Shown here: piece after piece, positions 48,301 to 56,006 of the stretch | How the letters are laid out: each line of letters begins with the position of its first letter | Numbering within the stretch: position 1 is the first letter of the stretch | Origin: Lumbricus terrestris | Taxonomy: Eukaryota; Annelida; Clitellata; Crassiclitellata; Lumbricidae | DNA: 64,000 nt | Direction of reading: 5' to 3' | Assembly (NCBI GenBank): GCA_949752735.1 | Contig: OX457039.1 | Location: 41,899,699 to 41,963,698 of the forward strand | Notes under the pieces: generated by a model | Seen by the model: only the letters and a program-made list of their open reading frames with translations | Told to the model about the DNA's origin: nothing | The model's database searches: none | Position numbers and translations under genes: made by a program

Positions 48301-51300
48301 CCAAAAGATCCGCCAGGTGCGAGGAGGCAAGGGAGGAGGCAAGGGGGCTTCGCGCCAAAAGATCCGCGCATGCGCACTACAGGGGGGACTTCGCGCCAAA
48401 AGATCCGCCAGGTGCGAGGAGGCAAGGGAGGAGGCAAGGGGGCTTCGCGCCAAAAGATCCGCGCATGCGCACTACAGGGGGGGACTTCGCGCCAAAAGAT
48501 CCGCGCATGCGCACTACAGGGGGGACTTCGCGCCAAAAGATCCGCCAGGTGCGAGGAGGCAAGGGAGGAGGGGAGGGGACCTCTAGGCACGAGCGAACGA
48601 CGACGCGAATCGACCGCCCACGAAGCCAATCGACGGCGTAAACAAGACCGCGGAGGCGGCTCAGGCGAATTTCGCCACATCTTCCTCCCACCACGATTCG
48701 AAATGTCCCTATTTCGAGGGGTCAGGGCCCACACACCCTCCCGGAAACAAGGAACCCCCTAGACCGTCCGCATTATACAGTAACCGGCCAACGGGCCAAT
48801 GGCAACAATTCTGCCCTCGAACGACTTGCAAGTCGTAACAACAGAAGCGGAACCAAACAAAAGAAAGGACCAACGTCCACGAAATGTCCATCGTTCATTA
48901 TGCAAAGAGTCCATAAAAATGGGCCAACGAGCCACAACACTTTACGCTAAGTTTCATCGTAACGAGACACGGCCAACGGGCCAAACTGACGAAAAAGCAC
49001 GAGTTATACACATTTCAACAGCGAGAAACGGCCAACGGGCCACACATAACAACGTATAATTAAACAACGCAACAACCTGAGCGTTCTAAAATGTCCATAG
49101 CCCATTGCACCAACAAGTCTCAGAGTCCAAGTCTCTTTTCACAATAAACGTCTATTCGTAGCGAGCCGGACGACGGACCACACGCTTTGGTCGGCCATCC
49201 TGGAAATTCACAGTCACCGGCGACGAAGCATCAACAGCGGCGGACTCGTCAGGCGGACGAGTGGCAATGTCACACTCTGATGGCTGCTTGCGACTTTCCC
49301 CAAAAAGGATCCCGTCAAAACTTGTCTCAACCCAAGCCACGGAATTAACCTTATAATCAGCCAGTGGAATGGCTTCTACAAATTTAGCGAACCCGTCCAT
49401 CACCGTCAAAATTCTACGCCTACGCGGGTGGGTACCAGTAATATCCATGCTAAACCGTTCCCAAGGCTTCCCACAGGGTAAGGGTTTCAAGGGACCCTGC
49501 CTGGGCAGTTGACCTCGGTGGTATTGGGCAGAGGGAGAGCATCGCTGACTAAACCTCTTTACGGTTCCCGACCAACCAACCCTAAAGGCCCTGCGTCGGA
49601 CTTTCCACCTAGTCCTACGCACACACTCGTTAACCGCTGGTTCCAAAATTTCATCAGCAAGCATACTGTCCAACTGGCTATCAATAACAACCCTATGCGG
49701 CAGCGGGTGTCGTCTCAACGGTTGCCTCACCGGATGGGCACCTCCTGTCTCAATCTTATGGGTGCTCACCGACGTCTTTCCTATGTCCCGATCGGTAACG
49801 GAAAATACGTCTCCGTACTTAGCTAACAAACTTCTCAAACGTTCCCTGATTTCCGGCGACACATCCTCGGGCAAATCTGCCAACATCAACTCACTAGGCG
49901 AAGCGTCTTTACTCCTATTAATCTTCCCTTCGTCCATCCTAACGGGCTCAACTTCGACTGGGTGTAACCCTGCAAGGAACGTATCCTTGTTAAACCTAAC
50001 CGGACTATCACTCAGGTTCACTATTCTCACATGCGAGCTAGTCTTATCGCCTAACACAACACGGGCCAGGTGAACTCCAGGGCGGATCTCGTGAGCCTCC
50101 GTCATCCACGCGGGAGCCACCGAGGTCAAATCTCCGTATACGGTTTTCACAGGCACCTCACTTTGGCATTTGGGCTGTAACTCTATTTCCTCGGCGACCA
50201 TTACACGCCGGCACCACATTGAGCCATTCCCTCTCACCAGGGGGACACGTTTGCGACCAATAAACAGAGCCCCGTTACCAAAACTCAAGCGACAACGCTG
50301 TTCCCTCAAGAAATCCATTCCTAACATCGGTTCGGAAATCTGGTCAGAGACTAAAAAGTTAGCATGGACCTCAAAACCATCCCAAAATCTAAGGGGTAAC
50401 CGGACCTCGCCCAAAACATTAATATTCGAGCCATTAGCAGCCATCAACAAGCGTGTACAAGAACGGAGTTCTAACCCTTCAACGGCTGAAGACGGAACCA
50501 GGCTCACTTCGGATCCGGTGTCGATGAGAGACATCTGCAGTCGGTCGTTGATCCTTCCACGAACGTAAACGGCATTACTGCTGGCGCGGTCGGGCAGCTT
50601 CGGACGTGTCGTGTGGTTCACCACCACAGATGTCGATGGCGCAAGTGCGTCTCCTCCTGTCGTTTCCTCGTCACTCGGCCGGTTCCGGAAACGGCGCGGC
50701 TGACGGCAATCTCGGACCACGTGACCGGCTCTACCGCATCCATAACAGGTCACGGTTCTCCTCGTAGTCTCCGGCTGGCGATCTCCCAATCGGCGGTCCC
50801 CAGGCCGTTGATCACGTCTCGATCCATCGTCGTCGATCGTAGACTGGTTCCGCAGCTCCCGGAACCGTTCGTCCATCTTCCGTTCCATTTCTCGCTGCCA
50901 ACGACGCTGATCGTCACGCTGTGTCGTCAAGAAGCGGTCCAGGGTCGACTGGAGCTGGTCGGTCGGCTCGACTTCTTGCGTTCCACGGACACGGTTCGAC
51001 GGTCTCCGATGATCGTCGTTCTCAGAGGCTCTCTGGTAGGCCTCTAAGCGTAGAGCGGTCCGATAAGCCTCATCCAGAGTCTTCGGCTCACGCTCCCTAA
51101 CTTTCAACGAAAGCTCCCTGTCTCGCAAAGCTTCCAGGAACGAGTCTCTTGCGATAATCTGCGTCGTCTCGTTGGACGGGACAGGATAGGCCAATACAAC
51201 GAGTCTGCGAATCTCGTGTAATAAGTCGCTCAAACTTTCTCCGACCCCTTGACGTCGAAAATACAGCTGACTACGGAACGTCTCAGCTTGTCCGTCCGTC

Positions 51301-54300
51301 CCATATCTCTGTCGGAGACGCTCCACCAGTTGGGCGTAACTTACGTCAGCTTGCGCGCCGAAATCCCAAAGAAGTTGCGTCGCAGCCTTCTCTAGCGCGC
51401 AGCGTAGATGATCCACTTTGTCCGCGTCTGTCCATCGATTGTGACGAGCGCATACCTCGAATTGTACTAGAAAGGATTCCAGGGACCCAGTCCCGTCGAA
51501 TCGACCCGGCTTCATTGGCGTCGGTCGGTTCCGCAGGAGACTTCCGAAGTTCTCCAACAACTCCTTCGACGAATCCGTTGTCTCCGTCTTCACACGGGGA
51601 CTCGTCTCCACCAGCTCCTCACCATCGTCGGAAATGAGCTCGATCAGTCGGCCACGGCTCGGCTGCTTCTCCATCGTCGTTCTTCCCACAGCAGGCGGAG
51701 AGACATCAGCAGGCGTGCTGAACTCGAAAAGTCTCGGCTGCCGGAACGTTACCTCGTCGTCATCCATCATCTTCGGTAGACTCGTCTATTCGTCGGCTGG
51801 AACAACTGCGTACCCCACTTCTGGTACCAGTGTAACGGAAACCGCCCGCGCCCTCTAGCGGCTGACGGGAGAGTGGATGACGATCTCTCCCACCAGGTGG
51901 TAAGGCTTGCGTGTCGCTCCAGGTGGGCGCAAGTCCGGCCTCCGTCGTCTTTCGAAGGGCTTAACAGTGCTCCCCGACCGCACGAAGACACGAAGACAAC
52001 AGACGTTTTCAGACGATATATTGTCAATCACAACTCCACACGTCAGCAGCAGGCATGCACGTGATATACCGCGAACTATCGTTCCCCAGCAGCGGACGGT
52101 CATGTACCCAACGGCAGCTCCCACAGCAATGGCTGACAACGGGGGCGCCACACTGCGTCGAACACGGAAACTACACGGCAGCGGCAGCGACGTTCTACGG
52201 CGGCGGCAACGCCGAGCCCCAACGACCGATTCCCAGCGACGGACGACTCGGCGACTCGCTCAACGACTGACGAACTCGAGCACAACTCCGGAACTGAGCT
52301 GGACTTCTAATACGGACGGAGCTCCCGCAGACTTCCCGGTGACAACTGAGCTGGTGCATGCGGGCGGCGGTCCTATTTATACGTGTCCAAGGGGACAGGG
52401 GACTTGGCGCCAAAAGATCCGCGCATGCGCACTACAGGGGGTCCGACGTCAGAGGTCCGGACAGGTGCGAGGGGACCTGGCGGGCAAAGATCCGCGCATG
52501 CGCACTACAGGGGGGACTTCGCGCCAAAAGATCCGCCAGGTGCGAGGAGGCAAGGGAGGAGGCAAGGGGGCTTCGCGCCAAAAGATCCGCGCATGCGCAC
52601 TACAGGGGGGACTTCGCGCCAAAAGATCCGCCAGGTGCGAGGAGGCAAGGGAGGAGGCAAGGGGGCTTCGCGCCAAAAGATCCGCGCATGCGCACTACAG
52701 GGGGGGACATCGCGCCAAAAGATCCGCGCATGCGCACTACAGGGGGGACTTCGCGCCAAAAGATCCGCCAGGTGCGAGGAGGCAAGGGAGGAGGGGAGGG
52801 GACCTCTAGGCACGAGCGAACGACGACGCGAATCGACCGCCCACGAAGCCAATCGACGGCGTAAACAAGACCGCGGAGGCGGCTCAGGCGAATTTCGCCA
52901 CATCATGTACAAAAGGACATGTTTTTTTTATTCTTCTTTAAGTTTTCCTTGCTGTATGTACCATCTGTATTCCAGGTGGAAACATTGCAGCAGCCTGGGT
53001 GGCATTGATGGCCATGGGAGAAGAAGGTTACCTGAACATTGCCAGACAGTTGATGAGTATAACGGAAACTCTGAAGGAAGGGATCGACAATATTCAGGTT
53101 GGTAAAAAAGTAGATTCTGGACCATAGGAACAGTGCTCCCATTTCTGTACTAATTACTTTACCAAACAGTTACTTTTCAATTCAATAGTAGGCCTATCTG
53201 CCTTTATTCTAAAGTCATATTGAATGTTTCACAATACATTTATTAAAACCTAAAATGCAGCTCTCTACAAACACTGCACTTTTGACAGCAACCGGAAGGT
53301 GCCAAATTAAGTATCATGACAAGACATACATAATACATCAGCAGCTATACATATTATGGTTACATCATAAATTCATACAAGCCATGCGTATATACATATG
53401 TTACGATATGTATTGTATTCAAGTAAATACTCACACAAAAATATGCATTACACCATATTTATGCATAATACCATATTTATATTATAAATACATATTTACA
53501 TTATACATTAAATTCATGCTGTAATGCTCTCCATTTCACAAAACCCTCAAAAACAATAAATTGTTATTAGCCTTGTATTATATCAGTATCTACATTAAAA
53601 ATACTTTACATTGCTTGATGCATTTTTTATTTTTGCTACAGGGTCTATGCGTGATTGGCAGACCACATATGACAGCTTTTGCGATCAAATCAAATGACCC
53701 TGAGGTTGACCTCTACGCTGTGGCAGATGTCATGGAGACGAAAGGATGGACCCTGGAGCGGCAGCAGTGCCCTCCATCCCTTCACTTCTCCATCATGCCC
53801 CACCATAACGAAACTGTGGCAAAAAAACTGTTGGAAGATTTCAAAGACAGCGTTCAGACGGTCAAGGTAATTCAGCACAATACACACGAGATACACTAGT
53901 AATAAGATCGGTTTTTGAACATTTTTGGGGACAGGGACCCCTTTACTTTTTCTAATATATTCACAAATTTTTAGTCTGAAGTTCGACCCCATTATATTAG
54001 CTTGTGTTCCAAAATATTTCGGGGGTAACATTTATTACTTAATATTTAAGCAAAATAAAATTTCAGGCTGCTCTCGTGGACAACTGTCATATTCTTTGTG
54101 GACACTCTTGATCTATGGACGTCAGTATGGAGTTCTGTGCACTAATATAGTAACTAATTTTCACAGTCTGAAGTTTGACCGCATATTTTGGGATTGAAGG
54201 CACGAATGAAGGTGTCAACTGCTAGAGAAAATAACAATGTGCTCATTTTTACCATTAGCATGCGACCTTAGAATTTGCTGCAAATGGAACTTGCCTTAAA

Positions 54301-54637
54301 ATTTAAACCAAGATAACCTGGCAAAGTGACTTTGGTGATTCAAAGGATTACTCTGCAACATTTAGTACATCAATATTTCAACAAAACCCTGGGCCATGTA
54401 AAAAACTAAATAAAATAACTGGTACACTGTTAAATTCAATTTTAATATTGCAATGTTCTTTCTGTTTGCTAGTTTTCCTACAATGATTGATTTCGCTTGT
54501 GTTTTCTATTCAAGGGGGATCGGAATTTCAGCGGAAAAGGTTCAGCTGCCATGTATGGCATGATGGCGAAAATACCAGAAAAAGCAATACTGGACGACTT
54601 CATTGTGGAGTTCTTCAGCCAACTTTATAAACAATAG
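33320..54637 (+). CDS. SGPL1-like: Sphingosine-1-phosphate lyase-like PLP enzyme, complete 11-exon gene
   Basis: Exons: 33320-33569, 35626-35772, 37814-37916, 38723-38888, 41707-41823, 42504-42655, 43276-43375, 46627-46741, 52976-53097, 53642-53866, 54515-54637. All introns are GT-AG, phases join, and the total of 1620 bp gives 539 residues plus TAG. Residues about 5-21 form one membrane helix (ER anchor in known lyases). The PLP decarboxylase core has TSGGTE at 192-197, HVDAC around D302, SADIHKYGF with the PLP Schiff-base Lys339, and Lys345, six residues on, as at the phosphate-binding lysine of bacterial S1P lyase. Family reaction: cleavage of phosphorylated sphingoid bases to phosphoethanolamine and a long-chain aldehyde. 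The length is close to human SGPL1 (568). Odd points: [12 protein letters not shown] replaces the SNPLHPD-type motif, and exon 6 uses a weak GTTCGA donor. Substrate identity is inferred from family. Confidence 0.9.
34840..35580 (-). mobile_element. LINE remnant split by a MITE (lyase intron 1)
   Basis: It has a TAATACTTAATACTAATA tail, then AAGCGCCTCTTACAG and GAAAGGCGCTCTCGG, the shared LINE 3-prime end. The minus strand then reads WNDLPPSAR, a typical LINE polyprotein C-terminal motif, at about 35000. A CATAGGCG-family MITE (35102-35541) is inserted within it. Confidence 0.6.
35102..35541. mobile_element. MITE, CATAGGCG family, with 8-bp target duplication
   Basis: It begins CATAGGCGTACGAGGCGGGG and ends CCCGTACGCCTATG, like the copy at 22531-22805. 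ATTGGAGA flanks both sides exactly (35094-35101 and 35542-35549). The interior is longer than in the other copy because blocks such as GTCGTAAGATTTTTCGGACG are tandemly repeated. It lies in lyase intron 1, 84 bp upstream of exon 2. Confidence 0.87.
36096..37756 (+). mobile_element. 5-prime truncated CR1/L2-like LINE (lyase intron 2)
   Basis: The plus strand encodes reverse transcriptase from the fingers or palm onward ([37 protein letters not shown]) and the usual C-terminal region ([26 protein letters not shown]). The frame shifts near 36806, so it is broken. The 3-prime end is a (GATTAC)n tail at 37737-37756. It is related to the minus-strand copy at 39536-41700. It lies 57 bp upstream of lyase exon 3. 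Confidence 0.88.
38304..38448. mobile_element. Short MITE, CATAGG family, with 8-bp target duplication
   Basis: The ends are CATAGGTGCAATCAC and GGTTGCGCCTATG, an inverted pair with two mismatches. CATGCAGT flanks both sides exactly (38296-38303 and 38449-38456). The interior repeats a TCACGTCCTA(A/G)AAGTTGGG unit. It lies in lyase intron 3. Confidence 0.85.
39087..39512 (+). mobile_element. LINE 3-prime fragment (lyase intron 4)
   Basis: The plus strand encodes only the C-terminal end of a LINE polyprotein ([27 protein letters not shown]) and ends in a GATTACGATTACGA tail. It stands tail-to-tail with the minus-strand LINE that starts at about 39536. Confidence 0.8.
39536..41700 (-). mobile_element. 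CR1/L2-like LINE copy with open reverse transcriptase (lyase intron 4)
   Basis: This copy is in antisense orientation to the lyase gene. The 3-prime side starts near 39536 after a (TAATG)n tract. The coding part is uninterrupted almost to lyase exon 5 (starts 41707), so the 5-prime truncation point falls within the last few bases before that exon's CAG acceptor. The N-terminal endonuclease is missing, so the copy is not autonomous. Confidence 0.85.
39698..41722 (-). CDS. LINE reverse transcriptase frame, 674 codons
   Basis: The frame encodes a non-LTR retrotransposon reverse transcriptase and C-terminal region. Motifs in order: [10 protein letters not shown] (about 33-42), [13 protein letters not shown] (190-202), [13 protein letters not shown] (260-272, catalytic Asp), [13 protein letters not shown] (319-331), LYADDTQLF (351-359, catalytic DD) and [13 protein letters not shown]. 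In the family, this enzyme copies its own RNA into DNA at a nicked target. The endonuclease that should precede it is absent. The listed start codon lies inside lyase exon 5 antisense sequence and is not the true start. The frame has no stop over 2 kb, which implies a recent insertion. Confidence 0.88.
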   Translation of the reverse strand: MLTERPERMDHLRKLENGVKRYLSSLVHSNSSNPRNLWKTVNNLLHRGTSHPLPNSIPSASIADSFASFFTDKVSTLRLSLQTLLSKSTSTQTDSSYSDATLPPTISFNLFEPATEAEIITLIQASQNKQCDLDPIPTSLLKDCVALLAPTITKLINLSLSTGTFPTLFKDSVVKPLLKKPSLDKELLSNYRPISNLSFLSKLSERIVLSRLNSYLISNNLLNPNQSAYTKHHSTETLLASLYNKLVMAIGRQQVSCLCLLDISAAFDTIDHAILLNRLSSVFGISGTPLSWIKSYLSSRSFIVSASGHSSNQQILTCGVPQGSVLGPLLFILYTSPLSKLISSSSADHHLYADDTQLFISFSPRSFSDALNQLRNTITQISAWMTANLLCLNPSKTEFLIIGLREQLNKLDYPSDFSQTDPTLPMPYSSPVRNLGVIFDKSLTFSDHITQLSRTCYMHIRDLRRLRPILNYKTACTIATSIVHSKLDYCNSLFHEIDSLQIKRLQTIQNALARAVTKTPKHHHITPVLKSLHWLKVSQRIHYKIVSLTYNALQTSQPSYIRQLITIQPHRSTRSSSYLSLSRPPVSSSLKFCDRSLVYAAPALWNGLPTYLRMFAHPPISPAVSPPNNNSTSPPLALSSAAFHSRLKTELFNLSYPDSNQVPSPNHHHHRQPP
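42058..42240 (-). repeat. LINE 3-prime end copy
   Basis: ATCGTAATCTCCAAATTTATAG, AGAGCGCCACTCGAAAGC, CAGCTTATTCACGAGCGCTG and GGTCCGGGTCGAGTTACCAT match, in reverse, the 3-prime end of the LINE at 36096-37756 (for example CTCGACCCGGACCACC at 37620). Short truncated copy in lyase intron 5. A similar diverged copy is at about 46760-46890 in intron 8. Confidence 0.75.
42750..43135. repeat. (ATAC)n microsatellite in lyase intron 6
   Basis: ATAC repeats run from about 42750 to 42930 and from 42985 to 43120, separated by a (GATG)n-containing spacer with CTGTCCATCCTCATTTCTGAG. A (CT)n tract follows at 43128-43140. All long repetitive frames here are artefacts. Confidence 0.9.
43579..46023. mobile_element. 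hAT-like element with 8-bp duplication and nested LINE (lyase intron 7)
   Basis: The ends are TAGACCTGGGAGT and ACTCCCAGGTCTA. CCTATATA flanks both sides exactly (43571-43578 and 46024-46031). Both terminal regions are rich in AAGTCGACTT-type units (43595-43740 and 45875-45990). A LINE fragment at 44395-45577 is inserted in the middle. No transposase frame remains. Confidence 0.82.
44395..45577 (+). mobile_element. Nested non-LTR LINE fragment with 152-codon RT C-terminus
   Basis: The frame 44432-44890 encodes the C-terminal region of a LINE polyprotein ([40 protein letters not shown]). It is followed by about 650 bp of 3-prime UTR and a (TTGA)n tail at 45556-45577. Sequence and tail differ from the GATTAC-tailed family, so this is a second LINE family. 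5-prime truncated; catalytic motifs absent. Confidence 0.82.
46200..46272. repeat. (ATC)n/(ACC)n microsatellite
   Basis: A CATCATCATCACC run passes into CACCACCACC. It yields histidine, serine or proline frames that are not genes. Lies in lyase intron 7, just after the hAT-like element. Confidence 0.9.
47608..48679 (-). repeat. 3-prime LTR of the Gypsy-like element
   Basis: 1072 bp, with TG...CA ends in element orientation. It is identical to the other LTR as far as I can compare, except at 48486 (T) against 52709 (A). It contains the tandem motif array and TATA box described separately. The long arginine- and alanine-rich frames across it come from GC-rich tandem repeats. Confidence 0.92.
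48151..48540 (-). promoter_or_regulatory. LTR promoter: TATA box with NRF-1-like and E2F-like array
   Basis: On the minus strand TATAAATA lies at 48158-48151. Upstream of it (higher coordinates) are seven GCGCCAAAAG motifs (48184, 48298, 48352, 48393, 48447, 48489, 48530), which match E2F sites (TTTGGCGC) in reverse. There are also five GCGCATGCGC motifs (48198, 48271, 48366, 48461, 48503), the core of the NRF-1 palindrome. They alternate in short tandem units with GCACTACAGGGGG and GTGCGAGGAGGC. The factors are inferred from motif similarity only. The same array, 4223 bp on, lies in the 5-prime LTR (52374-52763). Confidence 0.65.
49152..51770 (-). CDS. Gag-Pol frame of the LTR element with deleted RT core, 872 codons
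   Basis: Domains: retrotransposon Gag about residues 90-250; CCHC zinc knuckle [14 protein letters not shown] at 342-355; aspartic protease DTGS at 417-420; the start of reverse transcriptase (KYGDVF at 651 to about 714). The frame then jumps directly to the integrase zinc and N-terminal region (about 716-770), the first core Asp (MDITG, about 776) and a short C-terminal tail. All RT catalytic motifs, RNase H and most of the integrase core are absent, and the integrase zinc cysteines are altered (CSPS). The frame stays open across the deletion. Gag and protease may still make particles and process them; copying would need a related intact element. Confidence 0.9.
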   Translation of the reverse strand: MMDDDEVTFRQPRLFEFSTPADVSPPAVGRTTMEKQPSRGRLIELISDDGEELVETSPRVKTETTDSSKELLENFGSLLRNRPTPMKPGRFDGTGSLESFLVQFEVCARHNRWTDADKVDHLRCALEKAATQLLWDFGAQADVSYAQLVERLRQRYGTDGQAETFRSQLYFRRQGVGESLSDLLHEIRRLVVLAYPVPSNETTQIIARDSFLEALRDRELSLKVREREPKTLDEAYRTALRLEAYQRASENDDHRRPSNRVRGTQEVEPTDQLQSTLDRFLTTQRDDQRRWQREMERKMDERFRELRNQSTIDDDGSRRDQRPGDRRLGDRQPETTRRTVTCYGCGRAGHVVRDCRQPRRFRNRPSDEETTGGDALAPSTSVVVNHTTRPKLPDRASSNAVYVRGRINDRLQMSLIDTGSEVSLVPSSAVEGLELRSCTRLLMAANGSNINVLGEVRLPLRFWDGFEVHANFLVSDQISEPMLGMDFLREQRCRLSFGNGALFIGRKRVPLVRGNGSMWCRRVMVAEEIELQPKCQSEVPVKTVYGDLTSVAPAWMTEAHEIRPGVHLARVVLGDKTSSHVRIVNLSDSPVRFNKDTFLAGLHPVEVEPVRMDEGKINRSKDASPSELMLADLPEDVSPEIRERLRSLLAKYGDVFSVTDRDIGKTSVSTHKIETGGAHPVRQPLRRHPLPHRVVIDSQLDSMLADEILEPAVNECVRRTRWKVRRRAFRVGWSGTVKRFSQRCSPSAQYHRGQLPRQGPLKPLPCGKPWERFSMDITGTHPRRRRILTVMDGFAKFVEAIPLADYKVNSVAWVETSFDGILFGESRKQPSECDIATRPPDESAAVDASSPVTVNFQDGRPKRVVRRPARYE
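51831..52902 (-). repeat. 5-prime LTR of the Gypsy-like element
   Basis: 1072-bp partner of 47608-48679. In element orientation it drives transcription toward lower coordinates, antisense to the lyase gene. Its TATA box is at 52381-52374. Its outer edge is 73 bp from the start of lyase exon 9 (52976). Confidence 0.92.
53915..54200. repeat. Diverged repeat in lyase intron 10
   Basis: Shares AATATTTAAGCAAAATAA, a nearby GGCTGCTCTC and the phrase TCTTGAT with the repeat at 3796-4010. TTTTTGGGGACAGGGACCCC near its start resembles hAT-derived repeat ends. Boundaries are uncertain. Confidence 0.4.
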
Positions 54638-55084
54638 GAATGCAACTTAACCACAATGACTGCCAACATGTCAAAGGGATCAGCTGTTGATGAATTCAAA
54701 TCAAAATCTCCACATCAATTCAACACATTTCTATTGTCCAACACTGACCAACAGTTCATAATACAGTTATTACATGGAAAATTTACAATATTATAGCACC
54801 TAAAGCATTTTTTAAACATTTTCAGTGTCACTAATTTATTTGCCTTAGGCGTGTAGAAAAGCAGAATGTAGAATGCATACTTTTAATATCTTGACATTCT
54901 TGGTGTTGCACAATTAGAAGAAAATGTTATGAAGTGTCAATATCTTATCAACTTTCCATATGCATACACACACAGCAGGTGTCTATTACAAAATGGACCA
55001 CTTAATTACCTATAACAGACAATTTTATAGCCCAACTATGTTGTTTGAAATATGTGGATGCAGGTTAACTTACAGTGCAAGAAA

Positions 55085-55090
55085 AATAAA
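55085..55090 (+). terminator. Possible polyadenylation signal of the lyase gene
   Basis: The first AATAAA I see after the lyase stop codon, 448 bp downstream. Shortly after it (55180-55245) lies a LINE-tail-like repeat with AGTGCTATATAAATG. Confidence 0.4.
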
Positions 55091-55867
55091 GCTGTAGCTC
55101 ATCTTTAAATTCAAATACAATTCAGGGATTAATCAAGGACCTATATTTACAGCTCACCTTAAGACTTTTTTAGTCATGCTCTTGTTGGAAGTGCCTCTGA
55201 CTAGTTTTCTTGAAAGAGTGCTATATAAATGTTTTCTATGAATGAATAAAATTTACACACAAGCTCTTAGGATCAGACATACTGAAGAGCAATATTATCA
55301 GTATATTAACTACACCGCAGTTTAACCTCCCTAGATTTTGACCTAGCACCCAAATGGACCAACCAACTGTATGCTAGCGAAAAAGCTGGTCTACCGGACA
55401 TGGCATTGGTGTGGCAGCTGAAAAATTTCCAAGATTTACATTACACTATAAGCTGATCATTCATTAAAAGCTGTCACATGTCAAATGCATAAAACGGATA
55501 ATTATCTGAAGTCATTTTCAAGCTGCTTCACAGCATTGTACTCCCACAACAGTTAATTCTGGCACCGGTATGTTGGCTTCAGAAAGTCAGGAATTGTGGT
55601 TTTTCACTCTGTCAGTCTAAACTCCAATCGGAATAACTATTTAAAACAAATTACAATCAGTATCAGTCTGTAATGTAACTTCTAATGAATACAATTGGGG
55701 AGTAATATAGCCAACTGAACTATAAAAGCCCATATATCAGTGGTTTCCTGCAAATGTCCAACCAAACACCTATCTGAACATAAGTTTAAAGTCATCTTAC
55801 AAGTAGCCTGGATTTGATTTCGGGTACTGGGATTACCATAACAACCATAACAGCATATACATTCTTT

Positions 55868-55873
55868 TTTATT
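55868..55873 (-). terminator. Possible polyadenylation signal of the SMCR8 gene
   Basis: TTTATT on plus (AATAAA on minus), 134 bp beyond the SMCR8 stop codon. With the lyase signal at 55085 it suggests the two convergent transcripts end about 0.8 kb apart. Confidence 0.4.
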
Positions 55874-56006
55874 TAATCCACTGTTTAGGGAATTAGGGTT
55901 GAAGTAATAACAGTAGCACATTCAACTTATTTCAAAATAAAATGGCGGTTTTTAGTGCGACCAGTTGCTTACCCATTCGTGTAGCAGAAAAGAAACAAAG
56001 AGAAGA

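Larger units (their letters stand above)
47608..52902 (-). mobile_element. Ty3/Gypsy-like LTR retrotransposon, internally deleted, very young (lyase intron 8)
   Basis: Two direct LTRs (47608-48679 and 51831-52902) flank a 3.15-kb interior read on the minus strand. In element orientation each LTR begins TGTGGCG and ends GTTACA. A tRNA primer site TGGTACCAGAAGTGGGG (51829-51813) follows the 5-prime LTR after one base, and a purine tract GGTGGGAGGAAGA (48692-48680) precedes the 3-prime LTR. One frame encodes Gag, zinc knuckle, protease and fragments of RT and integrase. The RT/RNase H core is missing, so it must be mobilised in trans. No target duplication is evident (ACAAT left, TCATG right). 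It lies antisense in intron 8. Confidence 0.9.

Noticed and set aside
48184..48540. Direct repeats with regular spacing that could suggest a CRISPR array
   Set aside because: This is eukaryotic DNA, the spacers are themselves repeated, and the array sits in a retrotransposon LTR.
47684..48762. 300-, 168- and 200-codon arginine-rich frames (and the matching set at 51907-53105)
   Set aside because: They lie wholly or mainly in the LTRs, are present twice, and come from GC-rich tandem units; the true coding frame of the element is on the minus strand between the LTRs.
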